Origin: an uncultured Christiangramia sp.
GTDB lineage: Bacteria > Bacteroidota > Bacteroidia > Flavobacteriales > Flavobacteriaceae
Reading direction: 5' to 3'
NCBI RefSeq assembly: GCF_913046405.1
Contig: NZ_CAJWRQ010000016.1
Span: 1 to 35,597 of the forward strand
DNA length: 35,597 nt
Made by a program: the position numbers and the translations under genes. The notes under the pieces are model-generated. The model did not search any database, was not told the origin of the DNA, and saw only the letters and a list, made by a program, of their open reading frames with translations. Shown here piece by piece: positions 1-7,820 of this stretch; position 1 is the first letter of the stretch; each line of letters starts with the position of its first letter.

Positions 1-393
1 GCCCAATCCTTTCTCGAAGTGATCTGAAGCTATTTTCATCCCAACCGGATAGATACCTGCCAGGGAGAATCCTACCAGAAACCTAATAATCATAAGACTA
101 TACAGGTTGTTGTCTTCCAGAATCGAGGAAAGATTGCAAATCGAGCCAAAAATGGCACATAGAAAAAATACATGGGTTGGAGAGAATCTATCTGAAATGC
201 TTAAAATAGCAAATAATAAGGTCCCGAGAATAAATCCAGATTGGACGGCAGAGGTAAGTAAGCTTAGAGCATTGGAGGACAGTTCAAAAACTGAAATAAG
301 CTCTGGCATCACAGCATTACCTGCAAACCATAATGAAGTACCGCAAAATTGTGCAAATACAATAACAGGTAATATCCGGGAAGGTATTTTCAA
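1..393 (-). CDS. MFS transporter, N-terminal part (cut by window edge)
   Basis: Reading the minus strand from 393 to the window edge gives 131 open codons that look like the first third of a major facilitator permease. Near the start is FAQFCGTSLWFAGNAVMPEL, a common opening for drug/sugar-type MFS members. Hydrophobic helices follow, then RFLVGFSLAGIYPVGMKIAS, which fits the helix 4 region. The substrate cannot be told. The only usable start in this frame is TTG at 393, because a stop lies three codons upstream. An ATG at 431 opens a different frame that stops after 13 codons, so either TTG is the true start or there is a frameshift. The rest of the gene lies outside the window. The next gene on this strand, the S9 peptidase, ends 60 bp upstream of the start. 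Confidence 0.75.
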   Translation of the reverse strand, partial: MKIPSRILPVIVFAQFCGTSLWFAGNAVMPELISVFELSSNALSLLTSAVQSGFILGTLLFAILSISDRFSPTHVFFLCAIFGSICNLSSILEDNNLYSLMIIRFLVGFSLAGIYPVGMKIASDHFEKGLG

Positions 394-453
394 GAATGAT
401 TAATTTTCTTACTGGATATCACCTGCTTCATTGCATTTAGCCAAGTAGCTAAA

Positions 454-2358
454 TTAATCTTTTAAAACATTATCTGGCATTGTTACGTCCTCGTCTTTTA
501 AATACTTGTCTAGAAAAGCAAGGATCTGCCGGTAGCCTTTGATCTCATTTTCTTTCTTTATGAATCCGTGACCTTCATCTGGGAATACCATATATTCAAC
601 AGGAACATCGTTGGCTTTTACTGCCTCCACGATTTCATCAGATTCAACCTGCAGTACTCTTGGGTCATTGGCGCCCTGTAAAACCATAATCGGGTTCTTT
701 ACATTTTCAGCATGGAACAGAGGAGAGATCTCTTTAAGTCTTATGGAATCTTTGGTAGTAGGATCGCCTAATTCATCATACAGTGCTTTCCTAAAGGATT
801 CCCAATACGGCGGAATAGATTTTAATGTTCTCAGCCAGTTGGTGACCCCAAAAATATTAACACCTACTTCAAATTCATCTGGCTCGAAGGTCATTGCAGC
901 CATTGTCATATAACCTCCATAACTCCCGCCAATAATTCCAATCTGGTCTTCATTGATATAATCCTGGGATGCCAGCCATTTCTTTCCATAGATCACATCC
1001 TGAAGATCTTTTTCTCCATGATTTTTGTCATCCATTTTATAAAAGCTAGCTCCATACCCACTACTGCCCCGGTTGTTTACGGCGAGCACAGCGTACCCGT
1101 GATTCACTAAATATTGTAAAAGAGCAAAATACCCTACACGGGATTGTCCACCTGGTCCACCATGTACCCATACCAGGGCCGGTTTTTTATTATCTGCAGT
1201 AGCATTGAGAGGTTTATAATAGATCGCTGGTATTTCTAAACCATCAAAGGACTTATACCTTACCACCTCAGCCGAAACCAGGTCGTCTGGATCTATTTCT
1301 GGATTTAGAGTGCTGGTTAATTTTTTAATTTCCTTAGTCTGAATATTGTAAACGTAAATATTATTTGGGGTTTTAGAAGTTCCAACCGTAAGTCTTAATA
1401 GCTTTTCACTATCAGAAAAATTTGCAGCCACTATATTGCCATCCTCAATCTCTGGTAATTCCAGTGGAGTCTGGCTGGCATTTTCCCATAACAGTAATTT
1501 ATTTGTCCCGTCTTCGTTAATAGCGATCACTCTATAAGTGTCATTTTCACTCAAACTGCTGTACATTACATCCCAGTTCGTTTCATAAATTACATCAGAC
1601 TTCTTCGTATCAATATCATATGCCATTAATCGGCTAAATTCACCGCCGTGATTGGTTGTATAGTAGAGCTCTGTCTCGTCTTTGTTAAAACCCGTACCAC
1701 TATAATAAAATCCCGGTTTGGATATTTCAGTTAGTTCCTCCGTCTCTGTGTTTAGTAAGAATAGTTGATTTTCGCTGGTTGTGATCTCATTGGATAATAC
1801 AAGGTATATTCCTGAAGCTGATATATCAGAAACCATATAACCTTTCTCATTCTTATAGAGCATTTTTGGTTCCCAACTACCAATTTCCATAGTATATACG
1901 TCAAAAAATTGCGCGTCTCGCTTGTTTGAAAGATAATACAGGGTAGAATCAGTATTGTTCCAGCCACCGAACTCGGCTTTTTCATTTTCTCCCGGAGTCA
2001 GGTCCTTAGAGGTTCCATCGGGTTTTAACAGGTATAAATGGTTAATTTCATTCCCTCCTTTATCTGCGGAATATAATATGTCGCCTGAGCCTGGTACATA
2101 ATCCACCGCAAATAAAGATTCGTTTTCAGAATTAGTGACAGCGGTCTTGCTTCCATCTGAAATATCTATTTCATATAGATTAAATATTCCCGACTCATCA
2201 CTGCTTATCAGGATTTTGGATTCATCTGGAGAGAAACTACCACCCGAAACACGAGTGTTTTCATAGAATTGCTCAATACTGTATTCTGTAGGTTCTTGCT
2301 GAGCATTTACATTTAGTATGGCAGCAAGAAAAATAATAAGGAAACTGGTCGATTTCAT
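454..2358 (-). CDS. Secreted S9 family prolyl oligopeptidase-type peptidase
   Basis: This 634-residue serine peptidase starts with a signal peptide (residues 1-19, ending NVNA|QQ), so it acts in the periplasm or outside the cell. Residues about 35-350 form a TolB/WD40-like beta-propeller that restricts access to the active site. Residues about 370-625 form the alpha/beta-hydrolase domain. The catalytic triad is visible: Ser479 in GGSYGGY, Asp565 in QGANDPRV and His597 in DEGHGF. The oxyanion region VHGGPGGQ lies near residue 398. Size and domain order match S9C-like acylaminoacyl/dipeptidyl peptidases. It probably trims oligopeptides for nutrition. It reads in the same direction as its neighbours. 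There is an 82 bp gap to the cupin gene upstream, and no clear promoter box was seen in it. Confidence 0.93.
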   Translation of the reverse strand: MKSTSFLIIFLAAILNVNAQQEPTEYSIEQFYENTRVSGGSFSPDESKILISSDESGIFNLYEIDISDGSKTAVTNSENESLFAVDYVPGSGDILYSADKGGNEINHLYLLKPDGTSKDLTPGENEKAEFGGWNNTDSTLYYLSNKRDAQFFDVYTMEIGSWEPKMLYKNEKGYMVSDISASGIYLVLSNEITTSENQLFLLNTETEELTEISKPGFYYSGTGFNKDETELYYTTNHGGEFSRLMAYDIDTKKSDVIYETNWDVMYSSLSENDTYRVIAINEDGTNKLLLWENASQTPLELPEIEDGNIVAANFSDSEKLLRLTVGTSKTPNNIYVYNIQTKEIKKLTSTLNPEIDPDDLVSAEVVRYKSFDGLEIPAIYYKPLNATADNKKPALVWVHGGPGGQSRVGYFALLQYLVNHGYAVLAVNNRGSSGYGASFYKMDDKNHGEKDLQDVIYGKKWLASQDYINEDQIGIIGGSYGGYMTMAAMTFEPDEFEVGVNIFGVTNWLRTLKSIPPYWESFRKALYDELGDPTTKDSIRLKEISPLFHAENVKNPIMVLQGANDPRVLQVESDEIVEAVKANDVPVEYMVFPDEGHGFIKKENEIKGYRQILAFLDKYLKDEDVTMPDNVLKD

Positions 2359-2440
2359 TTTTTCGAGAATTAGTTAGACATTATGTTGGTTATCAGACTA
2401 ATATACGAAAATTGAATCTTCAAATATGAATTGTTCAGAA

Positions 2441-2800
2441 CTATAGATGTTTCTGATTGTTATTGGTGAGCTCGTGCTTTTCATTCCCGGTATGCTTGGT
2501 CGCTGCCGGTTCAAATAGCATTACCTGAACTTCATTTTCAGCAATGGGCTTATGCTTAACGCCCTTTGGAACAACGATGAACTCACCAGGATTGAGGGTA
2601 ACAGAGCTATCCCGAAATTCGATCTTTAGCACTCCTGAAATGACCCAAAACAATTCGTCCTCTTCATCATGGGTATGCCAGATAAACTCACCTTTGAGCT
2701 TAGCTAGTTTAACCTGCTGACCATTTAATTCCCCAACGATTCTGGGATTCCAGTGATCCTGGAACTGGTCTAATTTTTCCTGAATATTGACTTTTTTCAT
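2441..2800 (-). CDS. Cupin domain protein
   Basis: A small 119-residue single-domain cupin. Both cupin motifs are present. The first is G-x4-H-x-H-x4-E-x6-G with His42, His44 and Glu49. The second is PKGVKH followed by an Asn. These residues normally bind one divalent metal, so a metal-dependent isomerase or dioxygenase, or a sensor role, is possible; the substrate is unknown. The ATG at 2800 follows the stop of the upstream esterase gene after one base (TAA-A-ATG), which points to translational coupling. A frame extension to a TTG at 2809 would overlap the esterase and is less likely. No signal peptide is present, so it should be cytoplasmic, unlike its partner gene. Confidence 0.85.
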   Translation of the reverse strand: MKKVNIQEKLDQFQDHWNPRIVGELNGQQVKLAKLKGEFIWHTHDEEDELFWVISGVLKIEFRDSSVTLNPGEFIVVPKGVKHKPIAENEVQVMLFEPAATKHTGNEKHELTNNNQKHL

Positions 2801-2801
2801 T

Positions 2802-3614
2802 TTATTCAATTGGTTCTATCAGCCATTGGTAGGCTTCGCTGAAATTCTCTCTCCACAACTTCTCATTATGTTCTCCGTCTTCGACTAATTTTACAATTAA
2901 GTTTTGGGGTTCAAAACCTTTTGAAATTAGAAGGTCTTGCATAGTATTCACTTCCTCGACCATGGAATCTGACTCTCTTTTCCCTGCAAGTATATAAAAC
3001 TTCTGATCGTTTGTAATTTCTGAATTTTTTACTTTTCCATAGATCTGTTCACTAAACCAGAAACTGGGAGAGAAGACACCTATTTTACTGAAGACTTCAG
3101 GATACTCAAATGCAGCATAGAAGCTAATTAGTCCGCCCAGCGATGAACCAAAAATTCCTGTATTTGCTTGATCTGCCAGGGTACGATAGCTTGCATCTAT
3201 ATGCGGTTTAAGAGTATATCTTATAAAATCAACATAATTCTTCCCATTCCCACCGCCGTATTTTTCGTTTGGATAAGGAGTAAGTTCTGAAATTCTTTTG
3301 TCCCCACCATGTTCAATGGCTACAATGATCGCTTTTTCCGAATGAGTTTCGTCCAGGAATTCATCAACATTCCATTCACCAGCATAAGCGGTAGAATCGT
3401 CAAAGACATTCTGTGCATCGTGCATATAAATGACAGGGTATTTCTGCTCATCCAAAGCGTAATTCGCAGGAAGATAGATCCATATCTTTTTATTGCTATT
3501 TAATTGGGGTGCCTCTATCTCAAATGTTTTTACATTTTTAGAAAGTGTACTCTGGGCCATTAGTAGCGTAGGGCAGAAGAAGCTTAATAAAATGATGGAA
3601 AAGAGATTTCTCAA
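2802..3614 (-). CDS. Secreted esterase, enterochelin esterase-like alpha/beta hydrolase
   Basis: A 270-residue protein with a signal peptide (about residues 1-20, LLMAQ) and an esterase D/enterochelin-esterase type fold. The nucleophile elbow GSSLGG places the serine at 158. Asp/Glu residues near 214-216 and His249 in DGEHN are the likely partners. The motif YMHDAQNVFD near residue 63 is typical of this family. Members hydrolyse acyl or carbohydrate esters, or cyclic siderophores; nothing here distinguishes these, and no siderophore gene is adjacent. A TATTTTTG box lies about 23 bases upstream of the ATG at 3614. The cupin gene begins directly after its stop, so the two are probably cotranscribed. 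Confidence 0.87.
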   Translation of the reverse strand: MRNLFSIILLSFFCPTLLMAQSTLSKNVKTFEIEAPQLNSNKKIWIYLPANYALDEQKYPVIYMHDAQNVFDDSTAYAGEWNVDEFLDETHSEKAIIVAIEHGGDKRISELTPYPNEKYGGGNGKNYVDFIRYTLKPHIDASYRTLADQANTGIFGSSLGGLISFYAAFEYPEVFSKIGVFSPSFWFSEQIYGKVKNSEITNDQKFYILAGKRESDSMVEEVNTMQDLLISKGFEPQNLIVKLVEDGEHNEKLWRENFSEAYQWLIEPIE

Positions 3615-3636
3615 AGAATGACGTATTAATGAATAT

Positions 3637-3644
3637 CAAAAATA
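3637..3644 (-). promoter_or_regulatory. -7 promoter box (TATTTTTG) of the esterase-cupin pair
   Basis: On the minus strand the sequence reads TATTTTTG, an exact match to the Bacteroidota TAnnTTTG -7 consensus. It lies 22 bases before the esterase ATG, leaving a leader of roughly 15-18 bases. No clear -33 TTG was found. Confidence 0.5.
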
Positions 3645-3655
3645 CATTTTAAGAT

Positions 3656-4936
3656 CTAATTTTCAAGATCGCAATCAAAGCAGGCAAGTTGCGAAGAACT
3701 TAGTTCGAGATCTTCAGATCCTTTTAAGGCTTCGCTTAATTTTCCCTGTTCTTGTATCTGCTGAAAGAATTGCGTAGCATATTCCTGAAGTTTTTCCCTG
3801 CGGCTCTTAAGTTTTTCGGCTATTTCTTTTTCGTTTAGCTTTCTGATTTGTTCTGGCCAGGCTTCAAACGCATTAGCTATTATTTCATCGCTCAAACTTT
3901 TCTGAAGTTCATTCGCTTGCTTTATGAACATATCTTCCGAAGTATTGGAGAGGAAATAGCGGTCGAAGGGATAAACCAGGCCGGGCATATGATCGATCTC
4001 TTTCTCAAATGGTCGAACCAGTGGCTCAACATTTTTATTTGTAATTATGGAAGGAATCAAGCCAGAAATATAAAAAAATGCATTGTCTCTATCGCCGGCA
4101 ACCGGTATTGCTATATTTCCACGATCAGATTTCTGAATTACCCAGCCCCACTGCTCAGCGTGACGATCCCAGTCACCTATAAGCAAATCGAATAATCTTC
4201 CTTTTATCAGGGCCTCTTGATCTACTGAAATCTTTGTTTTGGTTTCGAATTTTAATTTCTGAAGGTCTTTGGTTTCAATAATTTCTGAAACATTTTTTAA
4301 TGAAGTCCAATTAGTCTTGCTTTCGGTTTCGTATTCCAGAAGGAATAGCCGGTTGCCAAATTTTTCATTAAAATCACCCAGAACATTTTGCTTCGGAATA
4401 AAGACCATTCTAGGATGTGTATGCAGAATGTCGAGTTCCTGAGCTAACTCAGCTGCAAGGATCGCCGCATAGGGATGTTGTGCAGATATGCCATCTACAA
4501 TAATATTTTCAAGGCCAAGATCTTCTGCAATTTCAGGTATAAGCTTTCCCGGGTCTTTAGTGACACTGCGCAAGGTGTAAAGGATATCATTCTTCGCGCG
4601 TAATTTTAAGGAATGCGTTTGTTTACCTCCACCTTCTTTAATGATTTCCATGCCACCGTATAGGGTGTCCAGAAATACAATTGGAAATTTCACTTTTTCA
4701 GACCAGGCATCCCGATAGTTACTTCCCTGCACTAAATCCTTCAGAAGATTAGCTTCATATAAAATGCTTGGAGCGATTAGAACCGAATCATGGTTTCTGA
4801 AATTTGTTCTTTGGAGCTCTTCAAAATTGGATATATAGCAGGTCTCAAAAGTTTTCTGGGTGCCGGAAACAGACAAGTAGATCGAGCCGATGAGGATGAT
4901 TACTACTCCCAGTAAAATGATCAAAACTTTCTTCAT
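3656..4936 (-). CDS. Membrane-anchored protein with kinase-like DRH and DRD motifs, function unknown
   Basis: A 426-residue protein with one N-terminal membrane segment (residues 4-24), the rest probably periplasmic. I do not recognise a named family with certainty. Residues 245-290 contain LLIGDWDRHAEQWGW followed by IPVAGDRDNAFF. This DRH loop plus a later DRD resembles the catalytic and metal-binding loops of HipA/Fam20-type atypical kinases. From memory, a similar DWDRH-x-x-QW block occurs in large Bacteroidota metallophosphatase/outer-membrane fusion proteins. A Gly-rich patch at 102-104 followed by HSLKLRAKN and YTLRS could be the nucleotide-binding lobe. The tail (370-400) is charged and helical. 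A frame extension to TTG at 4975 would put residues before the membrane segment; the ATG at 4936 is the better start. Kinase activity is inference only. Confidence 0.7.
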   Translation of the reverse strand: MKKVLIILLGVVIILIGSIYLSVSGTQKTFETCYISNFEELQRTNFRNHDSVLIAPSILYEANLLKDLVQGSNYRDAWSEKVKFPIVFLDTLYGGMEIIKEGGGKQTHSLKLRAKNDILYTLRSVTKDPGKLIPEIAEDLGLENIIVDGISAQHPYAAILAAELAQELDILHTHPRMVFIPKQNVLGDFNEKFGNRLFLLEYETESKTNWTSLKNVSEIIETKDLQKLKFETKTKISVDQEALIKGRLFDLLIGDWDRHAEQWGWVIQKSDRGNIAIPVAGDRDNAFFYISGLIPSIITNKNVEPLVRPFEKEIDHMPGLVYPFDRYFLSNTSEDMFIKQANELQKSLSDEIIANAFEAWPEQIRKLNEKEIAEKLKSRREKLQEYATQFFQQIQEQGKLSEALKGSEDLELSSSQLACFDCDLEN

Positions 4937-5073
4937 ATTACTTTCAGCTAAATAAAATAAAACTAAGGTTTTCAACCCGTATTATTTCAGCTAGAAGCGT
5001 TATAAAATTGGTAAATTCTATCGATTTGATATATTATCTTCCGAAGAGTAACACCCATCAGATTTCAATATCT

Positions 5074-6126
5074 TCAGGCATGCTCAACTGCGGTATCCTT
5101 GTAAAATCTCCTCTTTAACCAGAACGAAACCCGTACCAGTAAAATTAAGGCTGGCACTTCTACTAGCGGACCAATCACCCCTGCAAACGCCTGACCGCTA
5201 TTCAAACCGAATACTGCAATGGCAACCGCGATCGCCAGTTCAAAATTATTCCCGGCTGCCGTAAAAGCAACAGAAGCGTTGCGTTCATAGCTGGCTCCAA
5301 GCAACTTACTTGCGAAAAAGCTAATTAAAAACATAAGGCAGAAATAAATAAGAAGCGGAACCGAGATTAGTAAAACATCAAATGGAATTTCAACAATTAA
5401 ACTACCCTTCAGCGAAAACATTAAAACGATGGTAAATAGCAAAGCAATTAAAGTAATGGGTGAAATTGCTGGAATAAAACTGTTTTCATACCAGGATTCC
5501 CCTTTTAGACGCACCAGGATAATTCGGCTTAAAATACCCAATACGAAGGGTATTCCAAGGTAAATCAAAACACTTTCCGCAACACTTTCAATAGAAATAT
5601 CTACGATAGCAGAATCGAATTCGAAGAAAGGAGTGAGCCAGGTAATAAAGACCCATGCATAAAAACTGTAGGCGAAAACCTGGAAAATACTGTTCAGTGC
5701 TACCAGGGCTGCTCCATATTCGCTACTACCTTCCGCGAGGTCATTCCACACCAATACCATCGCAATACATCTGGCGAGGCCAATTAATATAAGTCCGATC
5801 ATATATTCGGGATGGTCATGCAAGAATGTAATGGCCAGGAAAAACATCAAAAAGGGCCCGATGATCCAGTTAAGTACCAGAGACAGAGTGAGAATTTTGA
5901 CATTTTTAAATACTTTGGGCAGGAGTCTGTATTTTACTTTCGCTAGTGGAGGGTACATCATAAGGATGAGTCCAATGGCCAGCAGCCAGTTTGTAGACCC
6001 GGAACTCATTGCATTAATCTGCTCTGGAATTGCCGGGATGATGTTGCCCAGGATCACACCAACGGCCATAGCAAGAAAGATCCATAGCGTTAGATTTTTA
6101 TCAAGAAAGTTCAGTTTTTTAGCCAT
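5074..6126 (-). CDS. arsB: ACR3-family arsenite efflux permease
   Basis: A 350-residue inner-membrane protein with about ten hydrophobic helices, the usual size for ACR3. It exports arsenite (and often antimonite), driven by the proton gradient. Diagnostic parts are [14 protein letters not shown] near residue 53, [15 protein letters not shown] with the conserved transport cysteine Cys120, [16 protein letters not shown] in the middle, and [15 protein letters not shown] near the C-terminus. It is the last gene of the arsenic operon. Its ATG lies inside the end of the arsenate reductase gene (8 bp overlap), so the two are probably translationally coupled. Some authors call this gene acr3 rather than arsB; it is unrelated to the E. 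coli ArsB fold. Confidence 0.95.
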   Translation of the reverse strand: MAKKLNFLDKNLTLWIFLAMAVGVILGNIIPAIPEQINAMSSGSTNWLLAIGLILMMYPPLAKVKYRLLPKVFKNVKILTLSLVLNWIIGPFLMFFLAITFLHDHPEYMIGLILIGLARCIAMVLVWNDLAEGSSEYGAALVALNSIFQVFAYSFYAWVFITWLTPFFEFDSAIVDISIESVAESVLIYLGIPFVLGILSRIILVRLKGESWYENSFIPAISPITLIALLFTIVLMFSLKGSLIVEIPFDVLLISVPLLIYFCLMFLISFFASKLLGASYERNASVAFTAAGNNFELAIAVAIAVFGLNSGQAFAGVIGPLVEVPALILLVRVSFWLKRRFYKDTAVEHA

Positions 6127-6733
6127 TGGATATTGCTTTTTTAAAGGCGTATAGCATTTCAGAACCTATCTGGTCACTTCGTTCCATATATTTCTCTGCC
6201 ATTTCAACTGTATCATCAAAGCTCTTGGGATCTTCGTAGTTCAAGGGTATTCTGGATTCGGCGCCAACTATGAACGGGCAATTTTCATCTGCATGACTAC
6301 AGGTCATTACCGCTGCGAAGTTCTTCGTCGGGTTTTTTTCATCATCAAATATTTTTGAATAAAAAGTTTTTGAACTTGCTCCAGTATCTACCGTGATTTG
6401 AGGATTATCACCAGGTTTTTCATCAATTCCAAAACCAGAATCACTCAAAGTTACTATGGCCTGCGGAAAGAAAGCAGTAGCTTCTGTCCCACCAGAATAG
6501 CACTTGGCTGGAATTTTATAATAATCTGATGCCGCCATAGCCCAGGCCTGTGCGAGCTGACTTCGTCGGGAATTATGTGTGCAGATAAAATTGAGTTGCA
6601 GTGTGTCTTCTGAATCAATTTTTTTAGAGATGAATTCCACTAAAGGTTGAAGCACCTTCTTTCTCTCTTCGGAAATGGATAACTTTTCAAGGTTTTTGAT
6701 CTTTGAACTAAGTTCTGGATATATGTTTTTCAT
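6119..6733 (-). CDS. arsC: Arsenate reductase, thioredoxin-coupled LMW-phosphatase type
   Basis: A 204-residue protein of the low-molecular-weight tyrosine phosphatase fold. The phosphate loop CTHNSRRS gives nucleophile Cys51 and Arg57 (C-x5-R). A second pair, Cys145 and Cys152 in TCSHADENC, has the same seven-residue spacing as the Cys82/Cys89 relay of Staphylococcus aureus ArsC. This supports reduction of arsenate to arsenite with electrons from thioredoxin. About 45 extra residues precede the phosphatase core, longer than the roughly 130-residue classic enzyme. It sits between the DUF6428 gene (9 bp gap) and the arsenite exporter (8 bp overlap), so product and exporter are made together. 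In public annotation it may appear as protein-tyrosine-phosphatase. Confidence 0.88.
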   Translation of the reverse strand: MKNIYPELSSKIKNLEKLSISEERKKVLQPLVEFISKKIDSEDTLQLNFICTHNSRRSQLAQAWAMAASDYYKIPAKCYSGGTEATAFFPQAIVTLSDSGFGIDEKPGDNPQITVDTGASSKTFYSKIFDDEKNPTKNFAAVMTCSHADENCPFIVGAESRIPLNYEDPKSFDDTVEMAEKYMERSDQIGSEMLYAFKKAISNG

Positions 6734-6742
6734 ATCAAGTGA

Positions 6743-7207
6743 TTAACAGCAACCTGAATTTGGAGAACATTGTTGCTCTGAGACGTTTGCTAATTTTACT
6801 CTGGGTTTGGATGCTGGAACACCACAATTATCTTTTGCCAGGCAGTCAGTTTTTGTATTTAAAAGAAGGAATTTTTCGCCGTCAAAATCAAGATGATATT
6901 TATTAATACTCTGCCCCTGATATTCTACTTCGATTTCAACATCCTGAAGGTTAAGTTTTTCTTCGGCAATGGAAATGATCTGCATTAATTTCTCCGGATG
7001 CAATTGGTGATCGTAGTCATCGGCTTCCCAAAGCTGAAAAGATACCTTGCGCTCATTTCTTATTACACCACCACAATCAATAAAATTCTTGCGAATACTT
7101 CCAACTTCAGTCACGTGGAAGTGAGATGGTACAAGCTCACCGCCTGGTAGTTCAAAATATAGTCGGCTTAAGTTCTTAAGTTCTTTTTTAAATTCTGATA
7201 AAAGCAT
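6743..7207 (-). CDS. DUF6428-type protein of the arsenic operon
   Basis: A 154-residue cytoplasmic protein that I match from memory to DUF6428, a family seen in flavobacterial ars operons. It has no assigned enzymatic function. Visible features are a His-rich segment near residues 28-34 (VPSHFHVTE), a possible metal-contacting Cys in IDCGGV, Cys residues in DCLAKDNCG near 122-128, and a Cys-rich end (CSPNSGCC). The clustered thiols would suit binding trivalent arsenic, for example as a chaperone to the exporter, but this is inference. It is the second gene of the operon. The 46 bp gap from arsR holds a perfect 16-bp palindrome, so its expression may be controlled separately from arsR. Confidence 0.8.
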   Translation of the reverse strand: MLLSEFKKELKNLSRLYFELPGGELVPSHFHVTEVGSIRKNFIDCGGVIRNERKVSFQLWEADDYDHQLHPEKLMQIISIAEEKLNLQDVEIEVEYQGQSINKYHLDFDGEKFLLLNTKTDCLAKDNCGVPASKPRVKLANVSEQQCSPNSGCC

Positions 7208-7219
7208 AGTCTTCGATTT

Positions 7220-7235
7220 ATCGTAATATTACGAT
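7220..7235. promoter_or_regulatory. Perfect 16-bp palindrome, candidate internal ArsR operator
   Basis: ATCGTAATATTACGAT is its own reverse complement and sits in the 46-bp gap between arsR and the DUF6428 gene. It matches 14 of 16 bases of the element at 7603-7618 over the arsR promoter. A second ArsR dimer site inside the operon could act as a roadblock or cover a weak internal promoter. Confidence 0.6.
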
Positions 7236-7253
7236 GTTGATATTTAAATTTTT

Positions 7254-7589
7254 TTAGCAGCAATTCTTCGGTTCGGGTGTCTTTAAACCATCAAATAAGA
7301 CATTCAGTAATTGCTGAATTTTATACCAGTTGGTCGTATTAATACAATAACTAACAGACACTCCTTCAATGGATCCCTGTATAATTCCGGCATTTTTCAA
7401 CTCACGTAAGTGCTGACTTATCGTAGCCTGCGCAAGACCAAGTTCGTTCACCAGATCTCCGTTAATACACCTATCCGATTTCAGAAGAAATTGAAGAATG
7501 GCAATTCTTGCAGGATGAGCCAGTACTTTGGCATAACGCGCAAGTTCATTCTGTTCTTTAGAAAATAGATCGGTCTTCGTAACTCCCAT
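7254..7589 (-). CDS. arsR: ArsR-family arsenite-responsive repressor
   Basis: A 111-residue winged-helix repressor. The recognition region is NELGLAQATISQHLRELKNAGII (about residues 50-72). Cysteines sit in DRCINGDL (the position of the metal-sensing helix of classical ArsR, usually ELCVCDL) and in the C-terminal KNCC. So the arsenite site probably combines one helix Cys with the terminal pair. Without arsenite the dimer should repress the operon; binding would release it. The gene starts at an ATG 1 bp from a palindromic block, and the candidate operator at 7603-7618 overlaps the apparent -7 box, which suits autorepression. It is the first gene of arsR-DUF6428-arsC-acr3. Confidence 0.93.
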   Translation of the reverse strand: MGVTKTDLFSKEQNELARYAKVLAHPARIAILQFLLKSDRCINGDLVNELGLAQATISQHLRELKNAGIIQGSIEGVSVSYCINTTNWYKIQQLLNVLFDGLKTPEPKNCC

Positions 7590-7590
7590 T

Positions 7591-7631
7591 CAATATAATT
7601 ATATTGCAATATTACGATGAATAAATAACCA
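7591..7631 (-). promoter_or_regulatory. arsR promoter with overlapping ArsR operator
   Basis: On the minus strand a TTG (7631-7633) is followed after 20 bases by TAATATTG, one mismatch from TAnnTTTG. This -7 box lies inside the imperfect palindrome ATTGCAATATTACGAT (plus strand 7603-7618). Next to it, CAATATAATTATATTG at 7591-7606 is a perfect 16-bp palindrome directly before the ATG. Repressor bound here would block polymerase. Which palindrome is the true operator is not certain; the shared ATTACGAT half with 7220-7235 favours 7603-7618. Confidence 0.55.
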
Positions 7632-7790
7632 GACCAACATTAATTGAAATTTTCCCAGACACTTTGAAAAAAGCTCTAAACCTTAAAATATTAGGAAAAC
7701 TTGTACGGAAAAGCTCTTAAAATTGGTTAATTATCATAAAGCCAACAAAGCCTTAACTCAGGATTAGCAATAGATAGGCGTGTTCACATG

Positions 7791-7798
7791 TACTTTTG
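7791..7798 (+). promoter_or_regulatory. -7 promoter box (TACTTTTG) of the L,D-transpeptidase gene
   Basis: An exact TAnnTTTG match 22 bases before the ATG at 7821. It overlaps an upstream in-frame ATG at 7788, which argues against that start. No good -33 element was found. Confidence 0.55.
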
Positions 7799-7820
7799 TT
7801 TAAAACTAACTACAATTACA

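Noticed and set aside
107-403. Plus-strand open frame of 98 codons
   Set aside because: It is the antisense of the MFS transporter, whose minus-strand translation has clear membrane helices and family motifs.
435-454. Inverted repeat ATTTAGC/GCTAAAT after the S9 peptidase gene
   Set aside because: A 7-bp AT-rich stem with no T-run on either side; too weak to call a terminator.
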